Made by a program: the position numbers and the translations under genes
Shown: positions 24,671-59,175 of the stretch, piece by piece
How positions within the stretch are numbered: position 1 is the first letter of the stretch
Layout of the letters: each line of letters starts with the position of its first letter
Notes under the pieces: generated by a model
What the model was told of the DNA's origin: nothing
The model's database searches: none
Seen by the model: only the letters and a program-made list of their open reading frames with translations
From: Sipunculus nudus
Taxonomy: Eukaryota; Annelida; Sipuncula; Golfingiida; Sipunculidae
Direction: 5' to 3'
Assembly: GCA_026874595.1 (NCBI GenBank)
Contig: CM049312.1
Coordinates: 26,591,956-26,655,955 of the forward strand
Length of the DNA: 64,000 bases

Positions 24671-27600
24671 CGAAATTACCTTGACATGGGCACACTGGAA
24701 TTGGAGCCAGCAAATTATCAAATCGATTATGCAATAAGGATGTTTGAATTATTGATTAAAACGAAGGGAGCTAAATGAATGTTTTCTAATATCGTTATCT
24801 TTCTGTGCAATGTACTACATAAGTCTTAAATATGTGAAGGCCTGCATGGGTGGCATTTGAAAATAAAGTGTATTAATTTGGTTGAAATATATAAAATACA
24901 GAACGTAAAAGATCACTTTTAAAATAAAGGTTTCAGCTTGCAGTCTGCCTAGATCATCTGTATATAACTGTCTATCAATTAACCGTCTGGCTATTGTTGC
25001 AAAGAGACGTTGAGGATTATGGATATATAATACATTAAGAATCTATAACGTAATCATTAACGTTGTAAATTCGTTGTCTTTGAATGGCAGAATTTTGTAA
25101 TGAGTGATAGAAATATTCAGACATATATTATTTTTTTTTTGCAAAAAGATCTAAAGGGTCGAAGTTATGGCCTGACGTATAACATAATGATTAGACACTG
25201 TGTGGCAATTGCTAAGAGCAGTCATGTGGCTACACCTTGTGTATGTAGATACATGGATTGGATAATACATGGTGTGTATTAATATATAAATACGAGTCAC
25301 GGAACGTCGGCCAGAGCTCGTAGAATCAAACGCTTTCTTACGACCACAGCAACCCCGCAATTCCTTGTAACTTCAGCTCGACATGCTGTATGTCAGCTTG
25401 GTGCCTCCGGCTATTCTTAAAATAATATACGCATTGAATTAAGGCCTTGATAGTATTCAATGTATTACGCTAAAAAGACGATTTTCCTTTACATGGAATA
25501 TGTTGTGTTTACTTTAAGAGATGATTTACTCGAACACGAGCATTGTCAAACACTTGTGGTATTTTTTCACAATTTATTTCAGATATCCCCGTACTTCTTC
25601 CATTTTGTTGAATCAGATCATGAATTCAAGAACAAATATTAAAGGAACAATGTGGATTAAATAAGAGAAAACATTATAAAATGATTATAGCCAATGTGTT
25701 ACAAAATAAGCGTCAGCATCAAGGTCGTCGTTATAATATATAAATTGGAAATGTATTAGTAACGCTTGCATATTAATTATGAAAAAGAAAGTGTGCTCGA
25801 GTGCCTTTCGCTCGCATGTTACACAGCCGACTGTTAAACCTAGGTCGCCATAAACGAGGCGTCACCCGTGCGACAGTTATTATAGCAACATTATCTTCAT
25901 GGGCACAAAGTAACAGTTGTAACAACCGCAGTTACCCCTATCTTTGTCTTGATTGTGAGCAATATACCTCAGTATTTTCCAACCAGGTGTGTCAGTTATC
26001 AATATTTCTAGCTTAATTAATACTGAGGTTTCCGCGGATAAAGCCTGCTAGCGTGAAATATAAGGGCATGGTTGTGGTAACACCTGTGTAACAAATATCG
26101 CTGATTAAATATACCCACCAAATCGAACCCCTCACAACAGCGATAAAACAGGTGACCAGGAACCAGTCTGTTCCTGGTTTTGATAATTCCAGGAAATAAA
26201 CATCACAACTCTCTGGTCATCAAACTTTCCAGATGCTCCGCTGGGTTGTCTTAGATAAAGACATGGTTACATGATGGTATAGTAGGCAAATGTTTGTAGG
26301 TAAACTAGATTGGCAAACTCCATGGAAACATTGATGACATGCATATGTGTCAATGTGAAAAATATTTGAAGAAAAGTCCAAATGTGGAGCTTGCGTTTTT
26401 AACCGGTTTATTTTGATTCTCGTTTTCATAATCTACATTACCGGCTGTATAATTTTATGTCCCCTCTGCTACAGTTTTCTGCATCAAAATTGCGAACCAA
26501 ATTTTTACATTCCAATAGAAATCCGGGTTATTGTTTTGGAATTATTTCAACAAGTAAAAAGCATGTAATATTTCTTGGCAAATAATAGGTTTGCAGCTGT
26601 AAAGGTAAAAATTTCATTTTTCCTCTGAAGTAATACACTGTTATTAGATGCACATGCACATAAGTTTTTATATGCATCTGAATAGAAAATTTCAATATAC
26701 ACATTGCACACGATGTGTAAATGCTCTGCAAATCTTGTGCGCCTTATCGCTTATATAATTATAAATGAAATTGTACAAATGGACAACTAATTCTTCGATG
26801 CACTTTTTACACATCCGCTGAGTCCATTATATGCCTGACTTCACCTGTATACTATAAAATATACTGTATGTAATATATCATACAAAAACTAAACCAGGAC
26901 ACGTCACAGAGCAGATGTACACCGTCGTAAGTTACATGTGTCCCATTTACACAAGTCCAGTGGACCTTCTCTTTTTGCACTGGAAGCTGTAACAGTTACC
27001 GTACAGTTTAGGGTGTTTTGTGAAGTTTTTGTGGAGTATGTTATTTTATGGTTAACCCTTAGTTAGCGCTATTGTAATATGATATAAACAAACTGGTATG
27101 ATGTATGCTGTTTTGATTCAGCTGTCCTGGTATTTGGTTTTCGTATACGTGAAACAGGAAGAAATCAACAGAAGTGGAATTAGTCAAGAAATCGACGTAG
27201 TTGTTGTATATAATATCTGTAGAAAAAATGCAGTATCTTAGAGCTTCATTTAAAATCGTCACTTTAACGATTATAAATTACGTGACTTTCTCAGAATGAT
27301 GCATGTGTCTAATGTTTTTCTTATAACCTAAAAAATAATTACTTTGGTCTCATATATAAAAGTTATTATCATTTTATTATCTCGAAAAGAAAAAAAGTTC
27401 ACGTGAATTCGATTTTTGTAACCTTGTGTTACAAAAGCGATCATCTATACAGGCCTAGTTTTTGTTATAATTCATACCTGACCTTTTTATCCTGGATGTG
27501 TTAATGGTATCTAATTTAGTAATTTTTTTAGAGACACACGAAGGTCAGGAAATTTAAGGGTGTAAATACTGAAAATGTGTGCATTTCTGCTGGCGGCTCA

Positions 27601-29208
27601 AAGTTGGCCAGGTGGCCACAAGGCCGGTGAGAGGACAACCATGGGGAGATATTTGTGTATCGCCATATTGCATGAGAAGAACTCATTTCACGGTTGATTA
27701 TAGATACATCTATAGACAATCAAAGGTGCGTCATACAGTTACACGGGATACCCCATTATCTCCTATGTACGTGGAAGGGAGGGTTCGACTTCACAGTTGC
27801 GTTTACCAAATATATACCCTAACATTTTTCGTCAGAGATTCCTTAAACATAGTATTATAGTATCAAGGTAATATAAGTTTTTTATGTGTACGTCTGGCCA
27901 ATAACCATTATCATAACATCCGTTTACTGTGAGTATACATCTTTTCCAGGAACGTGTTTAATTGAAAGGAAATAAACTCCGCGGGTCATTTAAGTGTCGA
28001 TAAACATATGTAGGATAGTCAGGAACTGATGTCTTATGTTTTCTGTAGAATATGTTATTTCAACTTTCTTTGGTTAGATTATTTAAGCCATACGTATATA
28101 AGGCATGAAACAAATCTTTATAAATTGTTATAAAGAAGCATCTATTTTTGCTCTTTATCATTCAAGCATGTAAACAGGTAGATATAAAGGGGCCAACTGC
28201 GGTATCTGACGTATGTTAACTAAAGATAATCCCTTAAACCTTTTATAAAAATAGGGCAGATAACGCTGAACCCACCGCAGACTGGGTATTTGGATTGTTT
28301 ATATCCATTTGTTTATAACTGTGAGGGACCGGATAAAATAATCAAAACACATTCAATAAGGACATCAGACAAGTCAGAAAAACCAGTGTTTTGCAACGGG
28401 CCTTTTTTGCAACACGGAGTCTTAAAAATGTCATGCATATACAAACAACTACCTTAGGTGACATGATTTTTCCGTTTGCCAACGTTAATTTTAGCTTGTT
28501 GATAAACAAGCTTATATATCCATCAGAGAGAAGTTGTAGCAACTTATCAATAATTACCTAGACTTCATTAATAAGTACGCAGAGAAAGTCAGAGGTCACA
28601 TAAATTTTATAGTAAATGAGGAGGACTAACAGACCTTAAATATAAATTTTGTCAGAGTTAATTTCAAGTATGTAGGCATGTATATGCAAAAAAAGCAGCA
28701 GACATAATTCTAGAGGCAAAAACAGGCGCGTGATGCACATCTAAAACATTTCCTGAGCTATGACACATGAGGATAACAAAACAAAATAGTTCACCGTTAC
28801 AAGTGGTGTCTAGACGTTTTAGTAGGTAAGGCGGTGCGCCACCACACCTGAAAATCACGGTGCCAGACCAGCAAAATCACTGAGGTGATGGCAGGTAGGC
28901 AGGTATTTCAGATATGATATATACGACAGTGAAAGAAATACAGATATATTTTAAAAACACAGACAAACATGTGCCATTTTAATAACATCCCTCTCAAAAG
29001 ACGTTCCCCTCTGCCGATTCATCAAGCTCTCGACCATTAATTATTAAATAATACATCCATCATCTTTCAAAGAAGTGTACAATTTTTCTCGTTTCTTAGT
29101 CAGACATTTCCTGCAGAGTTTTTGGATCAGGAATTGTGAGGAATATTCTTTGTCGCAGAAATATCTGCTCAACACGCAATTTATGGTAAACAATAGGGTC
29201 ATCTAAGA
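24671..29208. other. Non-coding stretch; nothing recognisable
   Basis: Short frames only. No RNA genes, arrays or mobile elements can be supported here. Confidence 0.5.
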
Positions 29209-29255
29209 TCATATTATATTATATTGTATTATATTATATTATATTATATTATATT
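29209..29255. repeat. (ATATT)n pentanucleotide microsatellite
   Basis: About nine ATATT units with one G substitution. Confidence 0.95.
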
Positions 29256-31440
29256 GGAAATACGTGGAATATTTGTTGATTGAATGTTATTAGTTTTAAG
29301 CAATTTAGCAGAAGTGAGTTATTCAAACCAATTATTCAACCGTATTGGAAAACAATTATTATAACAAATTATTGTTACGTTTCTCACATCATGTATGGAA
29401 GTTGATTCTGCGTGATTTCTTAACCTGTCATGGTGTAATGGTAACTGTGCCTTTGAAACCATTAAATATAAGACCTTGAAAAACCTAAATTGCTAAATAT
29501 ATTTATTATCAGAAATAACGATGTAATGCTCTGTTTCTACAAGGTGCTAGGTTAGGCAGTTATACCGACCAAACACCATACTGGTTCCCATTGTCATAAT
29601 TTAAAAAAAAATAATGATTTGATCATATTTTTTTTAGATATTCTTTGGACTGAAAGGTGCAATTGGAATCCGATTTCAGAATTTGACAACCAACTCCGTG
29701 CTCTATAACATGTTTTCTCGTACAATGCATGTCTCAATATGGCATAAACCATTTTATTTATTTATTCGGGACCGTTGTTAATATAAATTACGATTAAATA
29801 CTAGCCCTGCATGGTTATATCTCATAATCTTACACGTGGCCCAAAGGCATCTCAGGAATTTGACTAAAGTTTGTATGTTAAGCCTTTTTGGAAATCTCTC
29901 CTTCTTTTTGGATTCAACTGAGTGTTGACTGACTCAGCAACTGGACTTTTGGCATTAGTCATGTGCCAAACAACACTACTGTTTAGGGAACCATTTCAAA
30001 CTTTCAACATGAGCGGACACACGGCCTACTCTCTGAATCACAATCAGCTGTGCGCCCTCCGAGGCGTGTGTGACATACAAAATACCGTTCACCCACGTCT
30101 CGGGAGTTATGTTGATTTTCTCACACATTTTCTATGACACATGACTTCCGTGACGTCCAGCATCCGCGTACTCGTATATACCGAAAGTACCCTGGACACA
30201 TTAAACGTAAGATTTGTTAAAGGAACTGTCTAGTTATCAAATATACTGGCTAACATACCCGTAACAAATGTCAGTGCTTATAATAAAGATTAGACCCCTT
30301 GTCTACAGCCATTCCTGCACAAAGTGCATTATTTACATTGTTCCTTCTAAAAGGACTCTTCAATTTGAATGTCCATTGTTATTCCCCATTTTATGAGTAT
30401 TTATGATGTAATAGGAATTTACAGAACTATAGCATAATAAAACGTTGCCATCGTAAACTGCCTTCATACATTTTAATAAGTAAACTTAATGACCTTTTTA
30501 ATGGCTAATGTTCCCTGTTTATTGAAGATAGTTACCAACCGGGCCGTTGTGTATCCCATCATTGTTGTATTACGAACATGGCTCTAGAATAAGAATCTTT
30601 TCTACAGCATTTTCTGATAAAATTGTATTTCTTTAAATGAAAGTATATCGGATTTGGCAATGCTTAAACAAGTATTATAAATAATGTGTTTATATTTTTT
30701 TTTTTCAAAATATGTCTATGACGAAGAGAATTCGCTCAGGCATGACTAACTGCTGGCTGACGTAAAATAATTCACTTTTTATGTGTGTCTGTCCAATATA
30801 TAGGAACCACAACCTCCTGGTAGTTTATTTTGCGGAAGAACCTTCTGCACTTGGAAGATGCGAATAAAAAAAACAACTGAACATGAACAGATGTGTGATA
30901 TATAATAAATTATTATTCATTTCGACTACATAATAATCTAAATGCCATTAAGTCCATGTCAGTTTTAAGAAGTAGATGAACCTATCATCATGAACACGTT
31001 ATATTCACTTGCGCAGTGCGCAAGACGTGAACCGTGACCAGTTTTGACCCACGGTTGAGGACAGACTGGCTCCGGTTACACCTGTGGCGCCATCTAGTCA
31101 TAGGTTGTGAAAGCATATTTACTCTACTCCAACTTTGCAATACATTTTCACGACTTGTGAAACACATGAATAAAAAGGGATGAAGTTTATCGTATGATAG
31201 ACTAACTGTAATTATATTTTTTATATACATTTGGAAAAAAAAACATATGCAGCTTGGTGATATCAGTAATGGAATGATATTTCCTTATTCATTGTCAAAT
31301 AAACGTAAACATTATTTCCAAAATGCTTATGCCAAATAAATAAAATCATTGAAATTTTATCAATGATAATAATTATGACCATCAGGCGATAATACCAACA
31401 TCCCTGTACTCTTCATGCAATATTGTTATTGTTATTCTTC
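29256..31440. other. Non-coding stretch upstream of the receptor gene
   Basis: No exon was identified, although untranslated 5' exons of the receptor gene cannot be excluded by eye. Confidence 0.45.
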
Positions 31441-31450
31441 CTTTTATTAT

Positions 31451-31457
31451 TATAAAT
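31451..31457 (+). promoter_or_regulatory. Possible TATA box of the receptor gene
   Basis: TATAAAT lies about 120 bases before the chosen start codon. If used, transcription would start near 31,480 and give a very short leader. AT-rich context makes such a match cheap, so this is a weak call. Confidence 0.2.
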
Positions 31458-31573
31458 GCTAATTTTCATTAACTATGCAATAAATAAAAAAGTACTAAAT
31501 GATGACACGAACCCACCACGGTCATACGGTTTGTCTAATACTTATGTTACCACATTTTCACAGACTCATTCAA

Positions 31574-52391
<20,818 letters not shown>

Positions 52392-53809
52392 ATAACAACA
52401 ACTACATAATGTAATAGCTAAATTCTGCTTCTGTTTCATTGCTTGTCTTCCTGTTATTTTACAGAAAATACAATGAAGAAAATTATGAACATATCAAAAT
52501 TACCAACATAATATAACAAATATCATTATATGTACACAATCACACACACACATTTATATATGTATATATACATAGAGTTATAGCCAGACAAATTTGAGCG
52601 CCGGCTAAATTTACGGACACGGATGTGGTCACGGCGGTATCGGAATATGTAAGCTTAATCTTTGCGTTTTTCTATGTGTTAGAACTACTTCTTAATTATT
52701 ATTTTGGCTCTCAATTTCTTCATTTTTGTAAATATACTTATGAAGTACAAATTGAATGTAGTTTGGCCTGTTTGGGGTAATAAATAGTAGTAAATAACCA
52801 AAGTTTCCTTGATGGTAGCTGTTTTTTTGGACGATCTTTACGATATTTTGTTTCGGTCCGGGGGTTGCAAATGTTAGCTTTGTGCCGGCCGGCAGAAGCG
52901 TCGAATATCTGTCCTGATTAACAAACTTGTACAACGTTTTACCACTTGAACAGAAAATTTTAATCCAATTAACTGTTGAAGATTGTTTAAACACTGTACT
53001 ATAAGTGACTGTATAATGTGTAGGCGCTGTGGGCTCCTAGTTCCATAATATGATAAATTGCGGTATGCCCACTACGGAATACAAAGGTATCCTATTGTGT
53101 GACGGGTTTGTGTAATAAAGAACCGATATTGTCGTTCCAGTAAACTTCAAGATGCATCAACATACATAATTTACATCCCAACTAGGGCGCCATCTACCAG
53201 AATAATATAGTGAGCTCAGTCCTCGCAAGGTGGCGCTCCATTTCGCATGATTCGGATTCATGTCTGATAATACGATCTGGTCGAGTGAGAAAAAAATCAG
53301 GTCGAGAATAAGTTTACGAGTTTATATCCCGAATCAACTTTAGTGATCAATTTCCGAGATCAGTCATGCTTAAGGTCAAGCAAATGTTTTCAAATCCCAT
53401 CATATTATCACAAAACACATTTGCTTATAAAATTATTCATATAGCTTTTGCATAAACTAACCCCTTTCCATAAAGAAAACATTTTTTTTTCTATTTATTT
53501 TTCAAAAAAAAAAAAACACGAGGTAATGTTGTTAAAAAGCTACCGGAACATCTGTGAGCACTGTCAACTCAGCAGTGACGTCAGCCACAGCGAAAACCCC
53601 TGTGACTAAAAATTCTAAATCTCATCAAAGCTTAGTATTTCACACATTGTCAGCCCCAAAACATTTAATGCTAGATTTAAGATATTTCTTAATTTTGCAT
53701 GTGACGTCACACTTTACACCAGCCAATAACTTCAGGACCAAGCCTCTGTTCTGAATGTAAATCACCCTGCACATAAACCCACGTGCTATTACTAACTTTA
53801 ACAATGGCA

Positions 53810-53810
<1 letters not shown>
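52392..53810. other. Possible 3' UTR, then non-coding
   Basis: No recognised exon. A frame at 53,554-53,754 begins with a Ser/Thr/Val-rich stretch that could be an extra tail exon in the right phase, but its acceptor is poor. Confidence 0.45.
52779..52784 (+). terminator. Possible polyadenylation signal for the full receptor
   Basis: AATAAA lies about 390 bases after the exon 13 stop; another lies at 53,114-53,119. The true end cannot be decided without transcript data. Confidence 0.3.

Positions 53811-53849
<39 letters not shown>
53811..53849. repeat. (GA)n microsatellite
   Basis: About 19 GA units. Confidence 0.97.
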
Positions 53850-53851
<2 letters not shown>

Positions 53852-56237
53852 TAAAATGTCCATTCAATATTCACATTTTCTAAATATGCCCTACTTTTGA
53901 TTGCAGTGAATGATATCAGCATGTATTAGATATCGTGGAGGATGATATACCAGGCAAAGTTTAACCCGATAAACCACCACATGAGGTTGCCACCGTCAAC
54001 GTAACCGCAGTTGCTCAAGATTGGATCGCTCTTACCAAGATAACATGTGGCGTGACTGATCCCAGAAGTTCGAGAACCAGTACTAGTGGGTCTTTCAGTT
54101 GGCCAAGAATTATTACTTAAACCTGCTGCATGGGTGTTAATACGTTCAGTTATTTAAATTATTTCTGTGTATGAATCAGAGTGGGTTGCCCTGTTGGTTG
54201 TCCTATCAGTCATTAGGCAAAATAGGTTCAACTCAACCACTGGATAAACATAGGATGTGAAATGGAACATTATGACGGTGGTACATGACACAAACATTCG
54301 AACACTCGTTATAATATTTTAACTAACTTATGATAACACTAAAATATTATCTGTATTTTAAATTGTCTCAGATAAATCTTAGATACAGGCGGCGACCCGT
54401 AAAATATCCCATGCCAGCCCTGCAAACGTATCGCCCTCTTGAACAGTTTGGCTATATGCCTAAAATACAAAACAATAAAAATACCACCTCACTGTGTGAT
54501 ATCTGCATTACAATGATGCAAGTAATTAAATTATATGTATATAGGTGGTCATGCACGTACATATCCACATAGTATTTTACCTGCTTTTTCCTATTTTTTT
54601 ACTCGCGCCAAAGTCTGGCTAATCTCGTTAATTTCTGATCATTTTCATGTCACTAGACGCTTTACACAGCGGCTGATTGTACACTAGGGGGCGTTGATGA
54701 TCTTAAGATCATTCATATTTTTAATTAGCGTTCACAAGCCTACACATTTAAACAAGTATTCACTTACTGGTTTGATTATAATGAGGCTATCACTTGAGTT
54801 GTGTACTAGTATTTTAATGTATAATGCCATCACGTTTCCTAATTTCAAAATTAACGTTACTTTAATATTGTATAAAACTTGACAATTGTACAATAAAAGA
54901 AGATTTCAACTTATTGATAGTCTTCTTTTTATTATATGCTTAAAGGAAAAGGTGTATGTGAGAGACGAGATATGTATATATGCGTGTGTGTTTGTAGGTG
55001 TGTGTTGTTTATTTTCCTATCTTCCCCTTATCAAATATATTCTAAATGAATATAATTGTACACTGCCAGCAACCGGGACCATATATGTTAATTAACTAAA
55101 TCAAAACATGACAAAAATATTTTTTTTTATATTGACTTTTTTTCAGAGATCTGATTCAGTGTCAGGATTTCGTGAAAAACAGAGAGCCCCTGATTATCCC
55201 CCCCCCCACCCCCCCCATCTTTCCACACCAGCCCTCCACCCATCCTCCTAGTCTTTTCCTCAGACGCCAGGTGCCGCTTCTCGCCGTGCGTCTGTTAATG
55301 AACGCCACTTTTTGACACGGACGTCTTGAAGCCAATCTCCACGCAGGGACAGAATTCGTTAGAACGAACGATCCGCTCCTGCGACTATTCAGTAACTATT
55401 GAGTGATAAGCCCAACTTGAAACATTAGTACATAGCGCCACCTACAGGGGGCTACACAAGAACCTGACCCTATGTGTTTCATGAAAGAATCAGCACGGCT
55501 GAAGCCGTGGAGGACTGCTAATAAAATCCATTTCCAGCTGCCTGTTTTGAGTGAAATATCAACTGACAAATACATCTGCACTTGAACTCATTTGCATTTG
55601 GTTACAAAACATACAAATGGAGTCGGCTTTCCCCAAATGTTATTGATATATTCAAAACATAGTGAATTTTCATAAGAGACTTACCAAGTAGTAACATAAG
55701 ATTATTTGTTTCCCTTGAATAGGTATGTATAGTGTATTGTAACAGGGTATTTACTGGATTGTTGAAAAAATATGCAACAATATATATATATGTAAGACCC
55801 AAATGTCCAAAATTACATAACAACATCAGAAACTTTTTACTCCAGTTGCCCATTACTTCTGGTGTACATCAGCATCTCCAATGAGCTACCTTTTATTATC
55901 AAGGTAAAAAAACGTTATTTTAACAATTACAACTACAATTATCACTTAATATAGCGCACTTTAATACTCTAATAATCAAAGGCGTTTAACAGTCATAACA
56001 GAGTTTAAATAAATGAGTCTTTAGTCCTGACTTAAATAATTAAACAGACATGTCATCTGTGTTTCTAAGGTTCTGAGGTATAGTATTCCAAAGCCTTGGA
56101 GCTACCTGTACAAAAAAACCGTGTAGAGTTGAGGACAAATTACACCATGCAGGGATCGGTAACTTGCCAGCTCTGGCTGACCTTAATCAATATATCCTCA
56201 AGCAGATATTCTGGTGCTGCTCTCTTAATGCACTTAA
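53850..56237. other. Non-coding stretch with a C-rich run
   Basis: A C-rich tract with a single A lies at 55,198-55,217. From about 55,945 to 56,230 the sequence differs from its left flank and abuts the LINE tail; it may be the 3' part of another old repeat. No gene is seen. Confidence 0.45.
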
Positions 56238-58140
56238 GTTTTTTTTTAATCAATTTTTATTGCCAATAACAGTATACAATAAATAAAAATGTTAATGATT
56301 TAACTGAAGCATAACTTTCCTGGCTGTACAACATGAACTTATGTTAACTCATAGTCATCCATATAGATCAATGTTATTGACATACCATCAATTATGTTCC
56401 ATAAGTGCAATCAATTCTCCTCTGGTACATAATTGTTAAAATTTCTCCCATGAGTATATTCTACCCATCTATCATAAAATTGAGTGACATTATTTTTTTT
56501 GTGCTGGCATATACTCTATTCTCGCATATTTCCATATTTCAAAACAAGCTTTTTCCAATGATGAACCTTCTCCTCTGTTCCTGATCTGATTTATATATTG
56601 TTTTGCTATCAAAATAATTAAGTTACCTAAAACAGATCCCCCTATTTCACCATATCAAACAGTTGTTTAATTTATAACAATATTGAGTCCTTTTTGTTTA
56701 CACCAATTGTCAATATATTTTTTTAACCTTACAGCAGATCCAGAATAAGTTCAATAAGTTCTCTGGTTCTGTATTACAAAATGTACATAGATTAGAATCT
56801 TTGATATTCTATTTGTGTAACCAGTGTATTTAATTTTAACCAACTGAAAGTAGCAAATGTTTGAATAATTGTAGTGAGCAATTATTTAACAGCTTATACT
56901 GGAAAACTTTAGACTTGGCATCCACACATATTGTAAAAGGAAGCATATATATTCCTCATAGTCAACTTTTACAGCCGGAACATATGATGCTGTTTCAGTC
57001 AAAACGTCCCTTCATCTAACGTTGATTTTTGAAAACAAGAGAAAATGATTCCTCTTGATGAAATTTCTATATCTCTAAAACCATCATTATAGAATACAAA
57101 GGACTTTGGATCTATATTAATTTCAATTTGCCCTTTGACACTTTTAAACTTAGCAATCAAGGCATACCATCTTAAAAAAATAATCCCTGGCAATCCTTTT
57201 CAACCTAAAATGTTAATGGTATTATCTTGCCTATACAATACAACAAATCAAGCCCTGTGTGAATTCCTATTTCAAAGAACTATTTCCAGTATATGATGGT
57301 ATTACTAATTTATATAAGCCTATTATTCCAAATAAATTGCTGTTCAAGTGGGACATAATTAAACTACCTTTCACGTAACATTTAAAACTTTTTAATATTT
57401 CTTTACAAAAGACTGGCATATCATATAAATCTATATTTTTCAGGTCTAAATTACTATTAAGAAACATATATACATCAGAACATCATTTAATATTCAAACA
57501 ATAGTTTCCATGGTCTTCCATTTCGTCTGATATTCCTTTTAACCCATGATATCCATGATACCTTTTTGATTCCACATATTAAATGTATTTTGAGCTGATT
57601 TCAATTTTGAGCTGAAATTCAATTTTTGTGCTTCTTTTTTGTTATATGAAATGTATACTCCCAAATATTTAACAGGATTACTGGTCCATTTAATCCCTAA
57701 TGGCTTGTGTACGTCGTTCTTATTCTGACCGATCCACACCCCCTTACATTTTTCAAAATTTAATTTTAACCAACTGAAAGTACCAAATGTTTGAATAATT
57801 TTAAAGAAATGCTCAGAAGATCTCAAATCCTTTACTATTCCAACAGTATCATCTGCATATTGTAATAACTTAAAATGGTAATTGGAGACTGTTTTTCCGT
57901 TAATTTCTTCTGCAGCCCTTATATATTCTGCCATTATTTTAGCTGCTAATACAAATCGATATGGTGAAAGAGGGTCTCCTTTTCGGACACCTCTTCCGAC
58001 CTAAAAATATCCAGATGTAATGCCATTATTGATAGTCCAATTTTCAATGTTATTATATAATATCTTAATCCGTTTTATGAATGAGGATGGAAAGTTGTAT
58101 TTTCCTAACACTGCTATCATAAAATTTCAATTTGACTCAG
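56238..58140 (-). mobile_element. LINE copy B: 5'-truncated L1/Tx1-like reverse-transcriptase fragment
   Basis: Read on the minus strand, 58,130-57,930 gives GVRKGDPLSPYRFVLAAKIM with interruptions. The frame 57,934-57,539 then contains LLQYADDTVGIV, the catalytic YADD box of reverse transcriptase, and LKLNFEKCKGVWIG downstream. Further broken pieces continue to the left (57,467-57,267 and 57,193-56,999). The copy ends in an A-rich tail (the T-run at 56,239-56,249 on the plus strand). It lacks the endonuclease and has stops and frameshifts, so it is dead. Confidence 0.8.
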
Positions 58141-58144
58141 TAGA

Positions 58145-58865
58145 ATGGAATAGAATGGAATACACATAAAAGTAATACTAGAATCTTGTATTTAATTCTC
58201 TGTGTAATTTTCAGCCAGCGAAGGGCATCTAGCGAGTGCAAGATTGGGCCATTCTTTCTTATAACAGACGTGTTACAAGACGAGCACACATGTTCTGAAT
58301 ACACTGAAGACGGTTCAATTCCTTCTAGGACGCACCAACGAGTAGACTATTACAATAATCGACCCTACTCATGACTAATGCTTTATCTAACATTTTTCTT
58401 GTATAAGTATCTATATAGTGTTTCACTCTACACGGTCGTTTTAACATAAGAAATGAGGAGGAGCATACTTTATTTTTATGCTCTCTACCACTGAGTCTAC
58501 TAGCCATATAAAAACCAATGTTTCTTACACATTTAGTTGCCTGGATAATATTCATACCAATCTTTACTCTAAGATCCTGCACTTTCTTAAGAATAGATTT
58601 GATACCAATCATAATAACTTCAGGCTTGTCTTCGTTCAATTTAAGCCTGTTAACCTTCACCCATGATCTAATGGATGATATTGATTCTTCTAGTCTAGAA
58701 ACAGTCTCATGAATATTTATTTTGTCCTTCGGATCAAATGAGCAGTATAACTGCTGATCATCCGTACTTCCTGCAGATATCCCCCATGGGAGTGATGAAA
58801 AGTGAAAAAGAAAAGGGCCCAGAATCGTACCTTGTGGTACCCCGTACTTAATAAACTCCTTTTTT
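58145..58865 (-). mobile_element. LINE copy C: CR1/L2-like reverse-transcriptase fragment
   Basis: On the minus strand a frame from about 58,850 gives YGVPQGTILGPFLF, then QLYCSFDPKD, then NRLKLNEDKPEVIMIG, RLSGREHKNKVCSSSFLMLK and VMSRVDYCNSLLVGAS. After a stop comes ELNRLQCIQNMCARLVTR, and after a frameshift LHSLDALRWLKITQRIKYK. VPQGxxLGP, the YCNSLL box and the LxWLxxxxRIxYK box are typical of the CR1/L2/Jockey group, unlike its two neighbours. The YADD box is damaged. It is truncated at both ends and wedged between copies A and B. Confidence 0.8.
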
Positions 58866-59175
58866 TATCATACAAAAAGAAAACATACAACATACACACA
58901 TACATAAAAAACATACAAATACATATTGAACCTTCACAATAATACGATCATTTTCAGCATCCTTTTTAACTAAGTTTACCTTTTAGATTAAATAAAACAA
59001 ATATTTAGTTACTCTTCGAGTATACACAGTATTGGTGCCCACTAAATAAGATGTTGGTTTAACTTGTCATTTTTTATTGCAATTTTTTTTAAATATTCAA
59101 TGTGGCTTTAATAAAATATTGAAACCCCCCTTTCGTTGGCTTTTCATTACCACATCTAGTAATATATAAATACCT

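Noticed and set aside
53554-53754. Possible extra tail exon with a Ser/Thr/Val-rich start
   Set aside because: The acceptor is weak and the end of the frame looks non-coding; not annotated as an exon.
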